Source: Bacillota bacterium
GTDB taxonomy: Bacteria > Bacillota > Clostridia > Acetivibrionales > DSM-1351
DNA length: 64,000 bases
Direction of reading: 5' to 3'
Assembly: GCA_023441625.1 (NCBI GenBank)
Contig: JAEZOA010000041.1
Coordinates: forward strand, 1-64,000
The position numbers were made by a program, and so were the translations under genes. Position 1 is the stretch's first letter. Each line of letters opens with the position of its first letter. This document shows, one piece after another, positions 44,547-53,153 of this stretch. Below the pieces are notes generated by a model. The model worked only from the letters and a program-made list of their open reading frames with translations. It made no database searches and was not told the DNA's origin.

Positions 44547-45011
44547 TTAATCCTTCTTTTCATCCCTTAGGAGATTTTTAAGCTCGTCCATAAAGGTATT
44601 TATATCTTTGAATTGTCTATAAACTGATGCAAATCGAACATATGCAACCTCATCCATACTCTTTAGCTTTGTCATTACCATTTCACCAATATCTTCAGTG
44701 GTTACTTCTCTTTGAAGAGAATTATGTAGCTGAGTTTCAATATTTTCAACCATTTTCTCTAAATCATTTATTGAAATTGGTCTCTTCTCACATGCTCTTA
44801 AAAGTCCATTCATGAGCTTTTCTCTATTAAAAGGTTGTCTTGATTTATCCTTTTTAATAACCATTAACGGTAAACTTTCAACCTTCTCATATGTGGTAAA
44901 TCTTTTTGAGCATTTTGTACACTCCCGCCTTCTTCTAATGGCAGAGCCCTCATCTGTAGGCCTCGAATCTATTACCTTATCCTCAATAAAACCACAAAAT
45001 GGACACTTCAT
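44547..45011 (-). CDS. nrdR: Transcriptional repressor NrdR
   Basis: A 154-residue repressor of ribonucleotide reductase genes. The N-terminal zinc ribbon (MKCPFCGFIEDKVIDSRPTD with RRRRECTKC after it) and the following ATP-cone domain (VIKKDKSRQPFNREKLMNGL) are intact. ATG 45011 follows GGAGGTAAAA; the longer frame is not supported. A location downstream of sigG is common in clostridia. Confidence 0.96.
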   Translation of the reverse strand: MKCPFCGFIEDKVIDSRPTDEGSAIRRRRECTKCSKRFTTYEKVESLPLMVIKKDKSRQPFNREKLMNGLLRACEKRPISINDLEKMVENIETQLHNSLQREVTTEDIGEMVMTKLKSMDEVAYVRFASVYRQFKDINTFMDELKNLLRDEKKD

Positions 45012-45213
45012 TTTTACCTCCAAATCACCTTATGTTCAAGTTAAATACTATATGACACATTGGATTTATTTATTATAAAACACTGTTTCTATTTTACCTT
45101 AAATGATAATTTTTGTACACTGAAATAATAATTTTGATTTATTCTAACTCAATCAACTCAATCCTTACAGAAAACAACGCAAGTTGGCCAAGCCAACATT
45201 GCTTATGTTAAGA

Positions 45214-45258
45214 AAAATGGCATTGCTGCATACCTAAATTATGCAGCAATGCCATTTT
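45214..45258 (-). terminator. sigG terminator
   Basis: An 18-bp perfect stem (AAAATGGCATTGCTGCAT, 45214-45231, with its complement at 45241-45258) and a 9-nt loop lie just after the sigG stop on the minus strand, followed by TTTTTCTT. The strong fold should separate the sporulation genes from nrdR. Confidence 0.9.
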
Positions 45259-45276
45259 ATATATATGTTTAACAAG

Positions 45277-46050
45277 CTAAATATACTTTTTCATATGCAT
45301 AAGTGCAGTTTTTTCTAACCTAGAGACCTGCGCTTGTGAAATACCAATCTCATCCGCAACCTCCATTTGCGTTCTTCCATCAAAAAATCTAAGATTTAAG
45401 ATTAATTTTTCTCTATCATTGAGCTTTCTCATAGCTTCTTTTAATGTTATAGTTTCAAGCCAATTTTCATCTAGATTCTTCTCATCCTTAACCTGATCCA
45501 TTACAAATATTGCATCACCGCCATCATGATACACAGATTCAAAGAGAGATATAGGATCCTGAATTGCATCTAATGCAAAAACTATATCCTCTTTCGGCAA
45601 TTGAAGCTCCTCAGCTAATTGAGCAATTGTTGGCTCCTTTGAGTTCTTTGTCGTAAGCCTTTCCTTAGCTTGGAGAGCTTTATATGCAATATCCCTAAGA
45701 GATCGACTAACCCTAATAGAATTATTATCTCTTAAATACCTTCGAATCTCTCCTATAATCATAGGAACTGCATAGGTAGAAAATTTTACATTATGAGAAA
45801 CATCAAAATTATCTATAGCTTTAATTAATCCGATGCATCCCACCTGGAACAAATCATCTACATATTCACCTCTATTGTTAAACCTTTGAATTACACTTAA
45901 AACCAGACGAAGATTACCTTTTATAAATTCATCTCTTGCAGAATTGTCACCCTTATGCATTCTTTCAAACAGCACTTTTTTCTGTTCATTTGTCAAAACA
46001 GGAAGTTTTGAAGTATTAACACCACAGATTTCAACTTTATTGATAAGCAT
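45277..46050 (-). CDS. sigG: Late forespore sigma factor SigG
   Basis: A 257-residue sporulation sigma factor. The N-terminus has VEICGVNTSKLPVLTNEQ, the SigG-specific anti-sigma binding region. Region 2 contains GNLRLVLSVIQRFNNRGEYV and DDLFQVGCIGLIKAIDNFD. Region 4 has MEVADEIGISQAQVSRLEKT. Order spoIIGA-sigE-sigG is canonical. A sigma-F/G-type promoter precedes it, allowing forespore expression apart from the sigE transcript. Confidence 0.97.
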   Translation of the reverse strand: MLINKVEICGVNTSKLPVLTNEQKKVLFERMHKGDNSARDEFIKGNLRLVLSVIQRFNNRGEYVDDLFQVGCIGLIKAIDNFDVSHNVKFSTYAVPMIIGEIRRYLRDNNSIRVSRSLRDIAYKALQAKERLTTKNSKEPTIAQLAEELQLPKEDIVFALDAIQDPISLFESVYHDGGDAIFVMDQVKDEKNLDENWLETITLKEAMRKLNDREKLILNLRFFDGRTQMEVADEIGISQAQVSRLEKTALMHMKKYI

Positions 46051-46087
46051 ATAAATACCTCCATAGCTATAATAACTTTGTCAATAT

Positions 46088-46116
46088 CATTATTGCCTTA
46101 GAGGTATATTTTATAC
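46088..46116 (-). promoter_or_regulatory. Predicted sigma-F/sigma-G promoter of sigG
   Basis: On the minus strand GTATA (46116-46112), a 14-bp spacer and GGCAATAATG (46097-46088) fit the forespore consensus GYATA, about 15 bp, GGNNANANT. The start of sigG lies about 40 nt downstream. The match is seen; use by the forespore polymerase is inferred from the family. Confidence 0.6.
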
Positions 46117-46185
46117 GGTTAAAAAAGTCAAATATTTTTATCAAAGGCCTTGACAAACCAGTGTTTAAAGGCTTTGACTGATATA

Positions 46186-46917
46186 TTAAGTCATCCTGCT
46201 AATCTCCTTTTTCAGTCTGCTTATAATTCTTTTTTCTAATCTCGAAATATAGGATTGTGAGATTCCAAGCATGTCAGCAACTTCTTTTTGTGTCTTTTCA
46301 ACTCCATTTAGGAGTCCAAATCTTAATTCCATTATTTTCTTTTCTCTTAATGATAATTTTTTCATTGCCGCATTAAGTAGCTCTTTATCTACCTCTTCTT
46401 CAATGCTTTTATGAATAAGGTCATTATCAGTACCTAAAATATCAGATAATAATAGTTCGTTTCCATCCCAATCAATATTTAATGGCTCATCAATAGAAAT
46501 TTCAGATTTAACTCGATTATTTCTTCTTAAGTACATTAGTATTTCATTTTCTATACATCTTGATGCATAAGTAGCAAGTTTTATATTTTTTGAAGGATTA
46601 AAGGTATTAATAGCCTTTATCAATCCAATAGTTCCAATAGAAATTAAGTCTTCAACACCTATTCCAGTATTTTCAAATTTTCTTGCAATGTATACTACTA
46701 ATCTCAAATTTCTTTCAATTAATATACTTTTAACAGCATAATCACTTTGTTCAAGTTTATGAAGCAAATAAGTCTCCTCATCCAAACTAAGGGGTGGTGG
46801 TAAAGCCTCACTTCCACCTATATAGTGAACCGGAAAAAAACCTTCTAGTTTAAATTTCCTCAGAATATTCTCATACTTAATAAGTAAGAACATCTTTATC
46901 CTAGTTATAAATATCAT
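46186..46917 (-). CDS. sigE: Mother-cell sigma factor SigE, pro-protein
   Basis: A 243-residue pro-sigma factor. The N-terminal pro-sequence (about residues 1-30, basic and amphipathic) is followed by VHYIGGSEALPPPLS, the conserved region at the SpoIIGA processing site. Region 2 has NLRLVVYIARKFENTGIGVE and DLISIGTIGLIKAINTFNP; region 4 has EVADMLGISQSYISRLEKRI. ATG 46917 follows AAAGGGGACAATTAA. It is cotranscribed with its protease gene spoIIGA. Confidence 0.97.
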   Translation of the reverse strand: MIFITRIKMFLLIKYENILRKFKLEGFFPVHYIGGSEALPPPLSLDEETYLLHKLEQSDYAVKSILIERNLRLVVYIARKFENTGIGVEDLISIGTIGLIKAINTFNPSKNIKLATYASRCIENEILMYLRRNNRVKSEISIDEPLNIDWDGNELLLSDILGTDNDLIHKSIEEEVDKELLNAAMKKLSLREKKIMELRFGLLNGVEKTQKEVADMLGISQSYISRLEKRIISRLKKEISRMT

Positions 46918-46954
46918 TTAATTGTCCCCTTTCAAATTTGGATATGTTAAGAAC

Positions 46955-47854
46955 CTATGCAACTAGATCTGGCCCAAGTAATGCCTTGTATCTTTCATTT
47001 CTCGACAAAGACCTATTGTATATTCCTACTATAACATTTTTTATATCTCTCTTATCTTCATCTTCACCTATTTCAATAAAATCAGGCTTGAAACCAATTA
47101 GCATACCATTTTCTTTTCCCAAGGAGCTAAAAGGTATTAACCTAAACCTTGAAAACCATTTTGACTTAGAAATTATTGCTGTAACGTAATTTAAATCATC
47201 TTCTTGGGATTTTTCAAAGATACCTTTTATCTCTATAGGTAAGAGTTCTTGTACAGCTTTAAATTCAACCACCATAACAGGCATATTTGTAAGAGGATCC
47301 TTTAAGGAACTACCTGTATCTAATAATGCAGACAAATCAATTACTCTATTATCAAAGGATATTTTAACAGGTATTAACAATTTTTCTTTCGTTATTCTAC
47401 TTTGAATGACTTCCCAAAAAATTTTCAATATAATCCCTACTGTTATAAACGAAAAGACCATAAGACTCCATTGAGATTGTCCAAAAACATAAACTATTCC
47501 ATTTCTAACAAAGCCGCCTTGCTGATTAAAGAATAGAAATGCAAAAGCAGCTCCAGCAAAAATGAATGTTGAAATATAAAATATAACTAATGTCTTTATG
47601 AAAGGTAATACTCTTCGAGGTGTGAATGTTACTGCAATAATAAAAATTGAAAGTAGTATTTTTGCGATTGTTGTATAATAAATCTTTATATCCGGTTGTA
47701 AAATTATAAACACGACGTAAAGAGCTCCTACTATAGCTCCTGCAAATAGCCTCAGGGTACTAACTCTTAAGCGAGAAAATTTTGCTGTAACATATAGTAT
47801 TAAATAATTAATTACCAAATTTTCCAATACCAGAATATCTAAATATATTTCCAC
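46955..47854 (-). CDS. spoIIGA: Sigma-E processing protease SpoIIGA
   Basis: A 299-residue membrane aspartic protease that matures pro-SigE after a forespore signal. Five hydrophobic helices fill about residues 1-155. The C-terminal protease domain has the catalytic Asp motif DLSALLDTGSSLKDPLTNMP. The start is GTG with GTGGGG eight bases upstream. A Spo0A-type promoter lies about 100 bp upstream. Confidence 0.96.
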   Translation of the reverse strand: MEIYLDILVLENLVINYLILYVTAKFSRLRVSTLRLFAGAIVGALYVVFIILQPDIKIYYTTIAKILLSIFIIAVTFTPRRVLPFIKTLVIFYISTFIFAGAAFAFLFFNQQGGFVRNGIVYVFGQSQWSLMVFSFITVGIILKIFWEVIQSRITKEKLLIPVKISFDNRVIDLSALLDTGSSLKDPLTNMPVMVVEFKAVQELLPIEIKGIFEKSQEDDLNYVTAIISKSKWFSRFRLIPFSSLGKENGMLIGFKPDFIEIGEDEDKRDIKNVIVGIYNRSLSRNERYKALLGPDLVA

Positions 47855-47959
47855 TATGTATACCCCACTAATAGTAAAAACAAGACTGTCAAAACTCTAG
47901 TCTGTATACTTACTATTATTCATACGCTTACATTTTTATGCAAACGTTGTTCATTCATT

Positions 47960-48006
47960 ATTATATCTAGTGAAGTTACAAAAGTTTGTCAAAAAGGATT
48001 GTTGAA
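47960..48006 (-). promoter_or_regulatory. Spo0A-activated spoIIG promoter with wide spacer
   Basis: On the minus strand TTGACA (47992-47987) and TATAAT (47965-47960) are perfect sigma-A boxes but 21 bp apart. Bacillus spoIIG has the same oddity (22 bp) and needs Spo0A for polymerase contact. Two near-matches to the Spo0A box TTCGACA overlap or precede the -35: TTTGACA (47993-47987) and TTCAACA (48006-48000), one mismatch each. This strongly suggests Spo0A-P control of spoIIGA-sigE. Confidence 0.8.
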
Positions 48007-48081
48007 AAAGAAATTTCGTATGACAAAATAATACTAATTGAAATTTAAAAATAGTAGAAAACACTTTATTCCAATAAAAAT

Positions 48082-48123
48082 AGGGACTGTAACAGAATTT
48101 TTTGAAATTCTACTTCAGCCCCT
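48082..48123 (-). terminator. ftsZ terminator
   Basis: On the minus strand GGGGCTGAAGTAGAATT folds back on AATTCTGTTACAGTCCC with a short loop and minor mismatches, followed by TATTTTTATT. It lies about 40 bp after ftsZ and ends the division operon before the spoIIG promoter. Confidence 0.8.
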
Positions 48124-48164
48124 TAATATCTGATTTATTAAAGTTACAACCTTTACTAGCTAGT

Positions 48165-49295
48165 TTACTTATATCTATTACGTCTTAAGAACGTAGGTAT
48201 ATCAAGCTCATTATCATTTGAAACTGCATTTGAAGAGTTCTTTTCGGTAGTAGCTGCCGCATAACTACTGCTATCAGTACTCCCAGAAAATGAAGTCTGC
48301 TTTGACTTTTCAACAGGCTTATCAAACTTCTTTAACACTGGACCATTCTCAAATCCAGTTGCAATAACAGTTATCATAAGCTCGTCCTTCATATTTTCAT
48401 CTATCACCGCACCAAAAATTATATTTGCTTCTGGGTCAGCTGATTTCTGTATCAATTCGGCCGCTGTATTTACTTCAAACAATCCCATATCAGGTCCGCC
48501 AGTAATATTAACCAAAACTCTTCGAGCACCTTCTATTGAAGTTTCTAAAAGTGGACTAGAAATTGCCAGCTTAGCAGCATCTTCAGCTCTATTTTCACCT
48601 GAAGCTCTACCCACACCCATATGGGCAAGTCCAGAACTGAGCATTATTGTCTTAACATCTGCAAAATCCAAATTAACCAAACCTGGAACAGCAATCAAAT
48701 CAGAAATACCTTGAACACCCTGACGTAATACATCATCAGCCATTCTAAATGCCTCTACCATAGTAGTACGTTTTTCCACTACTTGAAGGAGTCTATCATT
48801 AGGAATAGTAACAAGCGAATCCACTGTATTTTTAAGGTTCTCAATTCCCCTCTCTGCATGTTGCATACGAGTTCTACTTTCAAATATAAATGGCTTAGTT
48901 ACAACAGCTACTGTTAAAATACCCATTTCTCGAGCAAGCTGCGCTACAACGGGTGCTGCACCAGTACCTGTTCCACCACCCATGCCGGCAGTAACAAATA
49001 CCATATCTGCTCCCTTAATTGCTTGAGCAATTTCGTCCCTGCTTTCATTAGCAGCTTTCTCTCCAACATCGGGATTAGCACCAGCACCAAGACCCTTCGT
49101 CAGTTTGTCACCAATCTGAATCTTAGTATTTGCTTTAGATAAAAATAAAGCTTGTTTATCAGTATTTATAGCAATAAAATCAACACCCCTAAGCCCTGCA
49201 TCAATCATTCTGTTAACGGCGTTGTTTCCTCCACCACCACAGCCAACTACCTTGATTTGGGCAAAATGGTCCATATCAATCTCAAAATCTAACAA
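48165..49295 (-). CDS. ftsZ: Cell division protein FtsZ
   Basis: A 376-residue tubulin-like GTPase forming the Z ring. It has the nucleotide-binding IKVVGCGGGGNNAVNRMI, the tubulin signature (GGGTGTGAAPVVAQLARE), the T7 loop NLDFADVKTIM, and the conserved C-terminal peptide (DNELDIPTFLRRNRYK). The start is TTG 49295 with AAAGGGGGATTTATT upstream; ATG seven codons later is possible. Confidence 0.98.
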   Translation of the reverse strand: MLDFEIDMDHFAQIKVVGCGGGGNNAVNRMIDAGLRGVDFIAINTDKQALFLSKANTKIQIGDKLTKGLGAGANPDVGEKAANESRDEIAQAIKGADMVFVTAGMGGGTGTGAAPVVAQLAREMGILTVAVVTKPFIFESRTRMQHAERGIENLKNTVDSLVTIPNDRLLQVVEKRTTMVEAFRMADDVLRQGVQGISDLIAVPGLVNLDFADVKTIMLSSGLAHMGVGRASGENRAEDAAKLAISSPLLETSIEGARRVLVNITGGPDMGLFEVNTAAELIQKSADPEANIIFGAVIDENMKDELMITVIATGFENGPVLKKFDKPVEKSKQTSFSGSTDSSSYAAATTEKNSSNAVSNDNELDIPTFLRRNRYK

Positions 49296-49433
49296 AATAA
49301 ATCCCCCTTTAGCATTGGTTAATAAACTTTTATATTTTATTAGTTTTATTTCTTATCTTCAAAAATACATATAAAAATACATAATAATAATATATATTAT
49401 AAAACTAATTTAAGCAAGTTTTGATTTTATTGC

Positions 49434-50669
49434 CTAATAAAAAAATTCTTTTAAAGTACTAAATATTTTTTTTAGCATAGAGCTATCTTTGGCTTTTTTG
49501 CTAGGTTTTGAGACGCTTTTCTTACTAATAGTACTTGCTTCCTTATCTTGTTTAGCAATATACTTAACCATTCCAGCAGCAGTACAATACTCTAGAGAAG
49601 ATATATTATTAACCTTTGGTGTGGCAAGCCTTACAGGTAATTCAAAAATCTCATTAACAAGCTGAGTAGCACCATCTAAAGTAGAAATCCCATTACCGGA
49701 TAAAACAACACCAGCCCCATAATTACCAGGACAATTTTTCATAATCAAGTCATGGCATAAACTAAATATCTCATATACTCTAGCCTCTATTACTTCAACT
49801 GCATCAGAAACTCTTATATTTTTCTTAAAGCTTTCACTAATATCATTTACAGAAATCTCTTGATCATTTTTTATGAGAGAAGTTAAGGCTAATTGATATT
49901 GTCTTTTAATTCTATCAGCCTCAGCATACGATATCTTTAAGGCTATAGATAAATCATTTGAAATATGGTCTCCTCCAACAGCAAGGCACTTATTCATAAG
50001 TAGCTTTTCGCCTTTATACACACTTACCTCTGTAGACCCTCCACCAGTATCAATAAGAATAACTCCCATATCCTTTTCATCAGGCATCAAAACACATTCT
50101 CCAGCTGCAAAACCTTCAGCAATAAGGCCATCAACCTTTAATCCTGCTTTTTCCATACTTCTAATTATATTCTGAACCGATATAACCTTTCCAACCACCA
50201 CATCAAAATCGCCTTCAAGTACAGAACCTCTCATGCCAACTGGATCGCTTATTCCATCATAACCGTCAACTATAAACTGTCTCGGTACAACATCTATAAT
50301 CTCACAATCTTGTGCAATTGGTATTGTTCCAGCTGAGTAAATAAGCTTCTGAACGTCGTTTTTAATTATTTCCTTATCTTCACTTACTATATTAGTAAAT
50401 GTCTTGTGATTTATTATACTAACATGCAACCCAGAAATGTTTACATATGCTGAAACTACCTTTAGTTCAGACTCAGCTTCAGCAATTTGTATAGAATTTC
50501 TAATAGAAGTTGAGGTGGCATCAATGTCAATAATTATTCCCTTTTTAACTCCAGAGCAAGTATCAATACCCTTACCTAAAATTTCAACATCTCCATCAAT
50601 ATTTATCTTACCTATTACTGTACTTACTTTTGAAGTACCTATATCAATTCCCACTATGACATCAGACAC
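49434..50669 (-). CDS. ftsA: Cell division protein FtsA
   Basis: A 411-residue actin-like protein that tethers FtsZ to the membrane. The ATP-binding motifs are VIVGIDIGTSKVSTVIGKI and GVILIDTGGGSTEVSVYKG; SHS2-like insertion follows the first. The C-terminus is basic with an amphipathic helix (SSMLKKIFSTLKEFFY), the expected membrane anchor. The start is GTG after GGGGGGCAGCTTT. Confidence 0.94.
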   Translation of the reverse strand: MSDVIVGIDIGTSKVSTVIGKINIDGDVEILGKGIDTCSGVKKGIIIDIDATSTSIRNSIQIAEAESELKVVSAYVNISGLHVSIINHKTFTNIVSEDKEIIKNDVQKLIYSAGTIPIAQDCEIIDVVPRQFIVDGYDGISDPVGMRGSVLEGDFDVVVGKVISVQNIIRSMEKAGLKVDGLIAEGFAAGECVLMPDEKDMGVILIDTGGGSTEVSVYKGEKLLMNKCLAVGGDHISNDLSIALKISYAEADRIKRQYQLALTSLIKNDQEISVNDISESFKKNIRVSDAVEVIEARVYEIFSLCHDLIMKNCPGNYGAGVVLSGNGISTLDGATQLVNEIFELPVRLATPKVNNISSLEYCTAAGMVKYIAKQDKEASTISKKSVSKPSKKAKDSSMLKKIFSTLKEFFY

Positions 50670-50724
50670 AAAGCTGCCCCCCTAAGTTATGTATCTTGGA
50701 TACACGAATTCCCTTCAAAAGTAC

Positions 50725-51087
50725 TTATATATCCTCTTTAACTATATTATCTTTTTTAAGAAATTTATTCAATACAAATCTTCTAATTAAAGCAAAGTTT
50801 AAGAATAGTCTATTACCAAAAGCAAATATTGCCGCAAGATAAATCTGAATTCCTAATTTATCTCCTATATAAGCTAGTCCTGCAGCTAATAATGCATTTC
50901 CAAAAAATCCAGAAAGAAATATTCTCATTTCAAACTTCTTATTTATTGTTGCGACTAACCCTCCGAAAACTGAGTCTAAAGCTGCAAGTATTGCAACCGC
51001 AACATATGTAAAATATTCGGATGGGATGGTAATCGGAATAAACATTCCCACAACTATGCCTAAAATCAGTCCTAAAATTGGTATCAT
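50725..51087 (-). CDS. sbp: Small basic protein Sbp (DUF1290)
   Basis: A 120-residue membrane protein with about four hydrophobic segments and the family stretch YVAVAILAALDSVFGGLVAT followed by INKKFEMRIFLSGFFGNALL. This family is encoded near ftsA/ftsZ or divIB in many Firmicutes; its function is unknown. A good AAAGGACTG box precedes ATG. Confidence 0.88.
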   Translation of the reverse strand: MIPILGLILGIVVGMFIPITIPSEYFTYVAVAILAALDSVFGGLVATINKKFEMRIFLSGFFGNALLAAGLAYIGDKLGIQIYLAAIFAFGNRLFLNFALIRRFVLNKFLKKDNIVKEDI

Positions 51088-51148
51088 ATAAACAGTCCTT
51101 TCATGCCTTTCATTTATTAATATTTCTTATAGCTAAAACTAATGTCTG

Positions 51149-51988
51149 TTAGTCTTTTGGTACAAAATAGGGATCCTTACCCGTTGTAAAATCTAATGTT
51201 CCTTTTTGTTCCTTAGTAATATTATTATCAAATAGCTGCTTAAAAAATCTTATATTGTAATCAATATCTTCTAAATCTCCAAATTTTACATTAATTCTAT
51301 TATCAAATTCAACAACAATAGCATTTGAATCAGATAAATCTACTTTTGATATTTTCTTAACTAGTTTTACTTTTGAATCCTTGTCATTCTTTATAAGCAA
51401 ATCATAAAAAGTTACTAATTCAGTTAGTGGTGATCTTCCCTTGAATTCTAACTCTTGTCCTAAATTATAGCTGTCCACCGATGTACCTATTACTTTAAAA
51501 TACTTATTTTTAAATACATCTGCTTTAACAATTTCCAATACATGTCCTTCTTTATCAATTAGTAAGCTAGTCCCTTTATTCTCAAGAATTGCAAAGGGAG
51601 TCCTCTCTTGAATTTTTATTCTTATTGAGTTGGGCAAGGTAGGCCTTATACTAACAGACCCAACATATGGCATAGCTTCATAAATACTCTGTTCTATTTC
51701 AGTAAATCTAAAGGATAATAAATTCTTTGGTTTTTCTCCTAACATTTTAAAAACATTCTGACCAGTTTTAAGCCCTGTTTTTTCAATAATATCTTCTGAC
51801 GAGTATTTTTCATTGCCTAATACATTAATTTCGTCAACTATAAAATATGATGATCGTGCAAAAAAGAAAACAACAGTCACAAGGAGAATAAACAATAATA
51901 ATTTTTTTATTCTTCTTGCTCTAGCACGAGATTGTTTTGTACTCTTTTTTTTTCTATAAACAGTATTTTTTTTAGAAGTTTTTTTCAT
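51149..51988 (-). CDS. divIB: Cell division protein DivIB (FtsQ)
   Basis: A 279-residue bitopic division protein. A strongly basic cytoplasmic start is followed by one transmembrane helix (about residues 29-49), the POTRA domain (YFIVDEINVLGNEKYSSEDI and following) and the beta domain (TPFAILENKGTSLLIDKEGH). Its ATG overlaps the stop of the murA fragment by 4 nt (ATGA), so divIB translation was built to follow murA translation. Loss of full murA translation may affect it. Confidence 0.93.
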   Translation of the reverse strand: MKKTSKKNTVYRKKKSTKQSRARARRIKKLLLFILLVTVVFFFARSSYFIVDEINVLGNEKYSSEDIIEKTGLKTGQNVFKMLGEKPKNLLSFRFTEIEQSIYEAMPYVGSVSIRPTLPNSIRIKIQERTPFAILENKGTSLLIDKEGHVLEIVKADVFKNKYFKVIGTSVDSYNLGQELEFKGRSPLTELVTFYDLLIKNDKDSKVKLVKKISKVDLSDSNAIVVEFDNRINVKFGDLEDIDYNIRFFKQLFDNNITKEQKGTLDFTTGKDPYFVPKD

Positions 51989-52938
51989 TTGTATCCTTTT
52001 CTTATAATATCTGCCCCTATTTCAGACAGTTTTTCTTCTATTTTGTAATAGCCCCTATCGATATGCTCCAGTCCAGTAATAACAGTTTCTCCGCTTGCTG
52101 CTAAACCAGCTAAAATTAATGCAGAGCCTCCTCGCAAATCCCTTGAAACCACCTGTGCACCATTTAGGCGGCTAACACCCTTAATCACTGCCATACGACC
52201 ATCTATTCGAATATTAGCTCCCATTTTTAACAGCTCATCTACATGCTTATATCTACTCTCAAAAATAGTTTCAATAACAATACTTGTTCCTTTGCATAAA
52301 GTTAACAACGCCATCATCTGAGCTTGCATATCAGTAGGAAATCCCGGATACGGTAATGTTCTAATAACTTCAACTGCATCTAGCTTCGGCCCAGCAACAA
52401 TTTGAATATCGTTTCTCTTAATATTTATTTGACAACCAATATCCCTTAAAACAGATGCAATTGAAATAATATGCTCAGGTATAATGTTTTTTATAATTAC
52501 ATTACCTCCTGTTATTGCAGCTGCTACCATATAGGTTCCAGTAATTATCCTGTCGGGAATTACTGTATGCTCAACATTTTTGAGCTTTTTTTCATACCCC
52601 TTTACTCTAATAATACTTGAGCCTGCTCCAGTAACTCTTGCTCCTATTTTCTGAAGAAAATTTTGCAAATCAATTATTTCAGGTTCCTTTGCTGCATTTC
52701 TTATTATGGTATCCCCTTGGGCATATACAGCAGCTATCATAGCATTTTCAGTAGCTCCTACGCTAGGATAATCTAGATATATTTCGCAGCCCTTAAGTCC
52801 ATCAGTTTCACAGCTTATGTACCCACCATTGGTATCATTTATTTTGGCCCCTAGACTTCTAAGTGCTTTTAAATGCAAATCAATGGGTCTTGGTCCTATT
52901 TCACAACCACCTGAGTGTATTACTTTATTGGCTCTTAT
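51985..52938 (-). pseudogene. murA: murA 3' fragment, N-terminal third missing
   Basis: MurA transfers enolpyruvate to UDP-GlcNAc in the first step of peptidoglycan synthesis. The open frame (317 codons from 52938) begins inside the enzyme: NKVIHSGGCEIGPRPIDLH corresponds to the active-site Cys loop near residue 115 of full-length MurA. From there to the C-terminus (HIDRGYYKIEEKLSEIGADI) it is intact. About 110 N-terminal residues, including the conserved KNA segment with the PEP-site Lys, are missing. The frame is closed upstream by TAG at 52939-52941. The first usable start is TTG 52878, without a good ribosome-binding site. The missing part appears at the right edge of the window (63884-64000). 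Translation and function are doubtful. Confidence 0.9.
52902..52913. repeat. 12-bp direct repeat at murA break, left copy
   Basis: CACAACCACCTG on the plus strand (CAGGTGGTTGTG on the coding strand) spans the Gly-Gly-Cys codons of the murA 3' part. It matches the copy at 63928-63939 in 11 of 12 bases and in the same codon phase. The two copies start 11,026 bp apart. It is a candidate crossover site. Confidence 0.7.
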
Positions 52939-52949
52939 CTAACGAAATA

Positions 52950-52987
52950 ATTATATCACAATATTATATTGCCCAGCAATTGTGATA
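52950..52987 (-). promoter_or_regulatory. Promoter-like site with inverted repeat before the murA fragment
   Basis: On the minus strand TATAAT (52955-52950) lies 18 bp after TTGCTG (52979-52974), a modest sigma-A site that could drive murA'-divIB-sbp-ftsA-ftsZ. It overlaps a 9-bp perfect inverted repeat, TATCACAAT (52954-52962) with ATTGTGATA (52979-52987), which may be an operator. A promoter here would rescue expression of the division genes cut off from the upstream mur genes. Confidence 0.45.
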
Positions 52988-53153
52988 AGTGGTAAAGTTC
53001 TGTCAATAATTCTCAATATATATTTAAGAATATATGAAATTTGTAGCACCTTGAAATATGTTACAATAAAAAATAACATTTTTATAAAATTTAATTTATA
53101 ATGTATTATAGATGATATAATATCATATAATTAAACACTAACTAGGAGTACTT

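Noticed and set aside
52878..52938. Frameshift or sequencing error as cause of the short murA
   Set aside because: No MurA N-terminal coding is present in any frame upstream of 52938, and the missing part begins at the far side of the 11-kb segment at the same codon.
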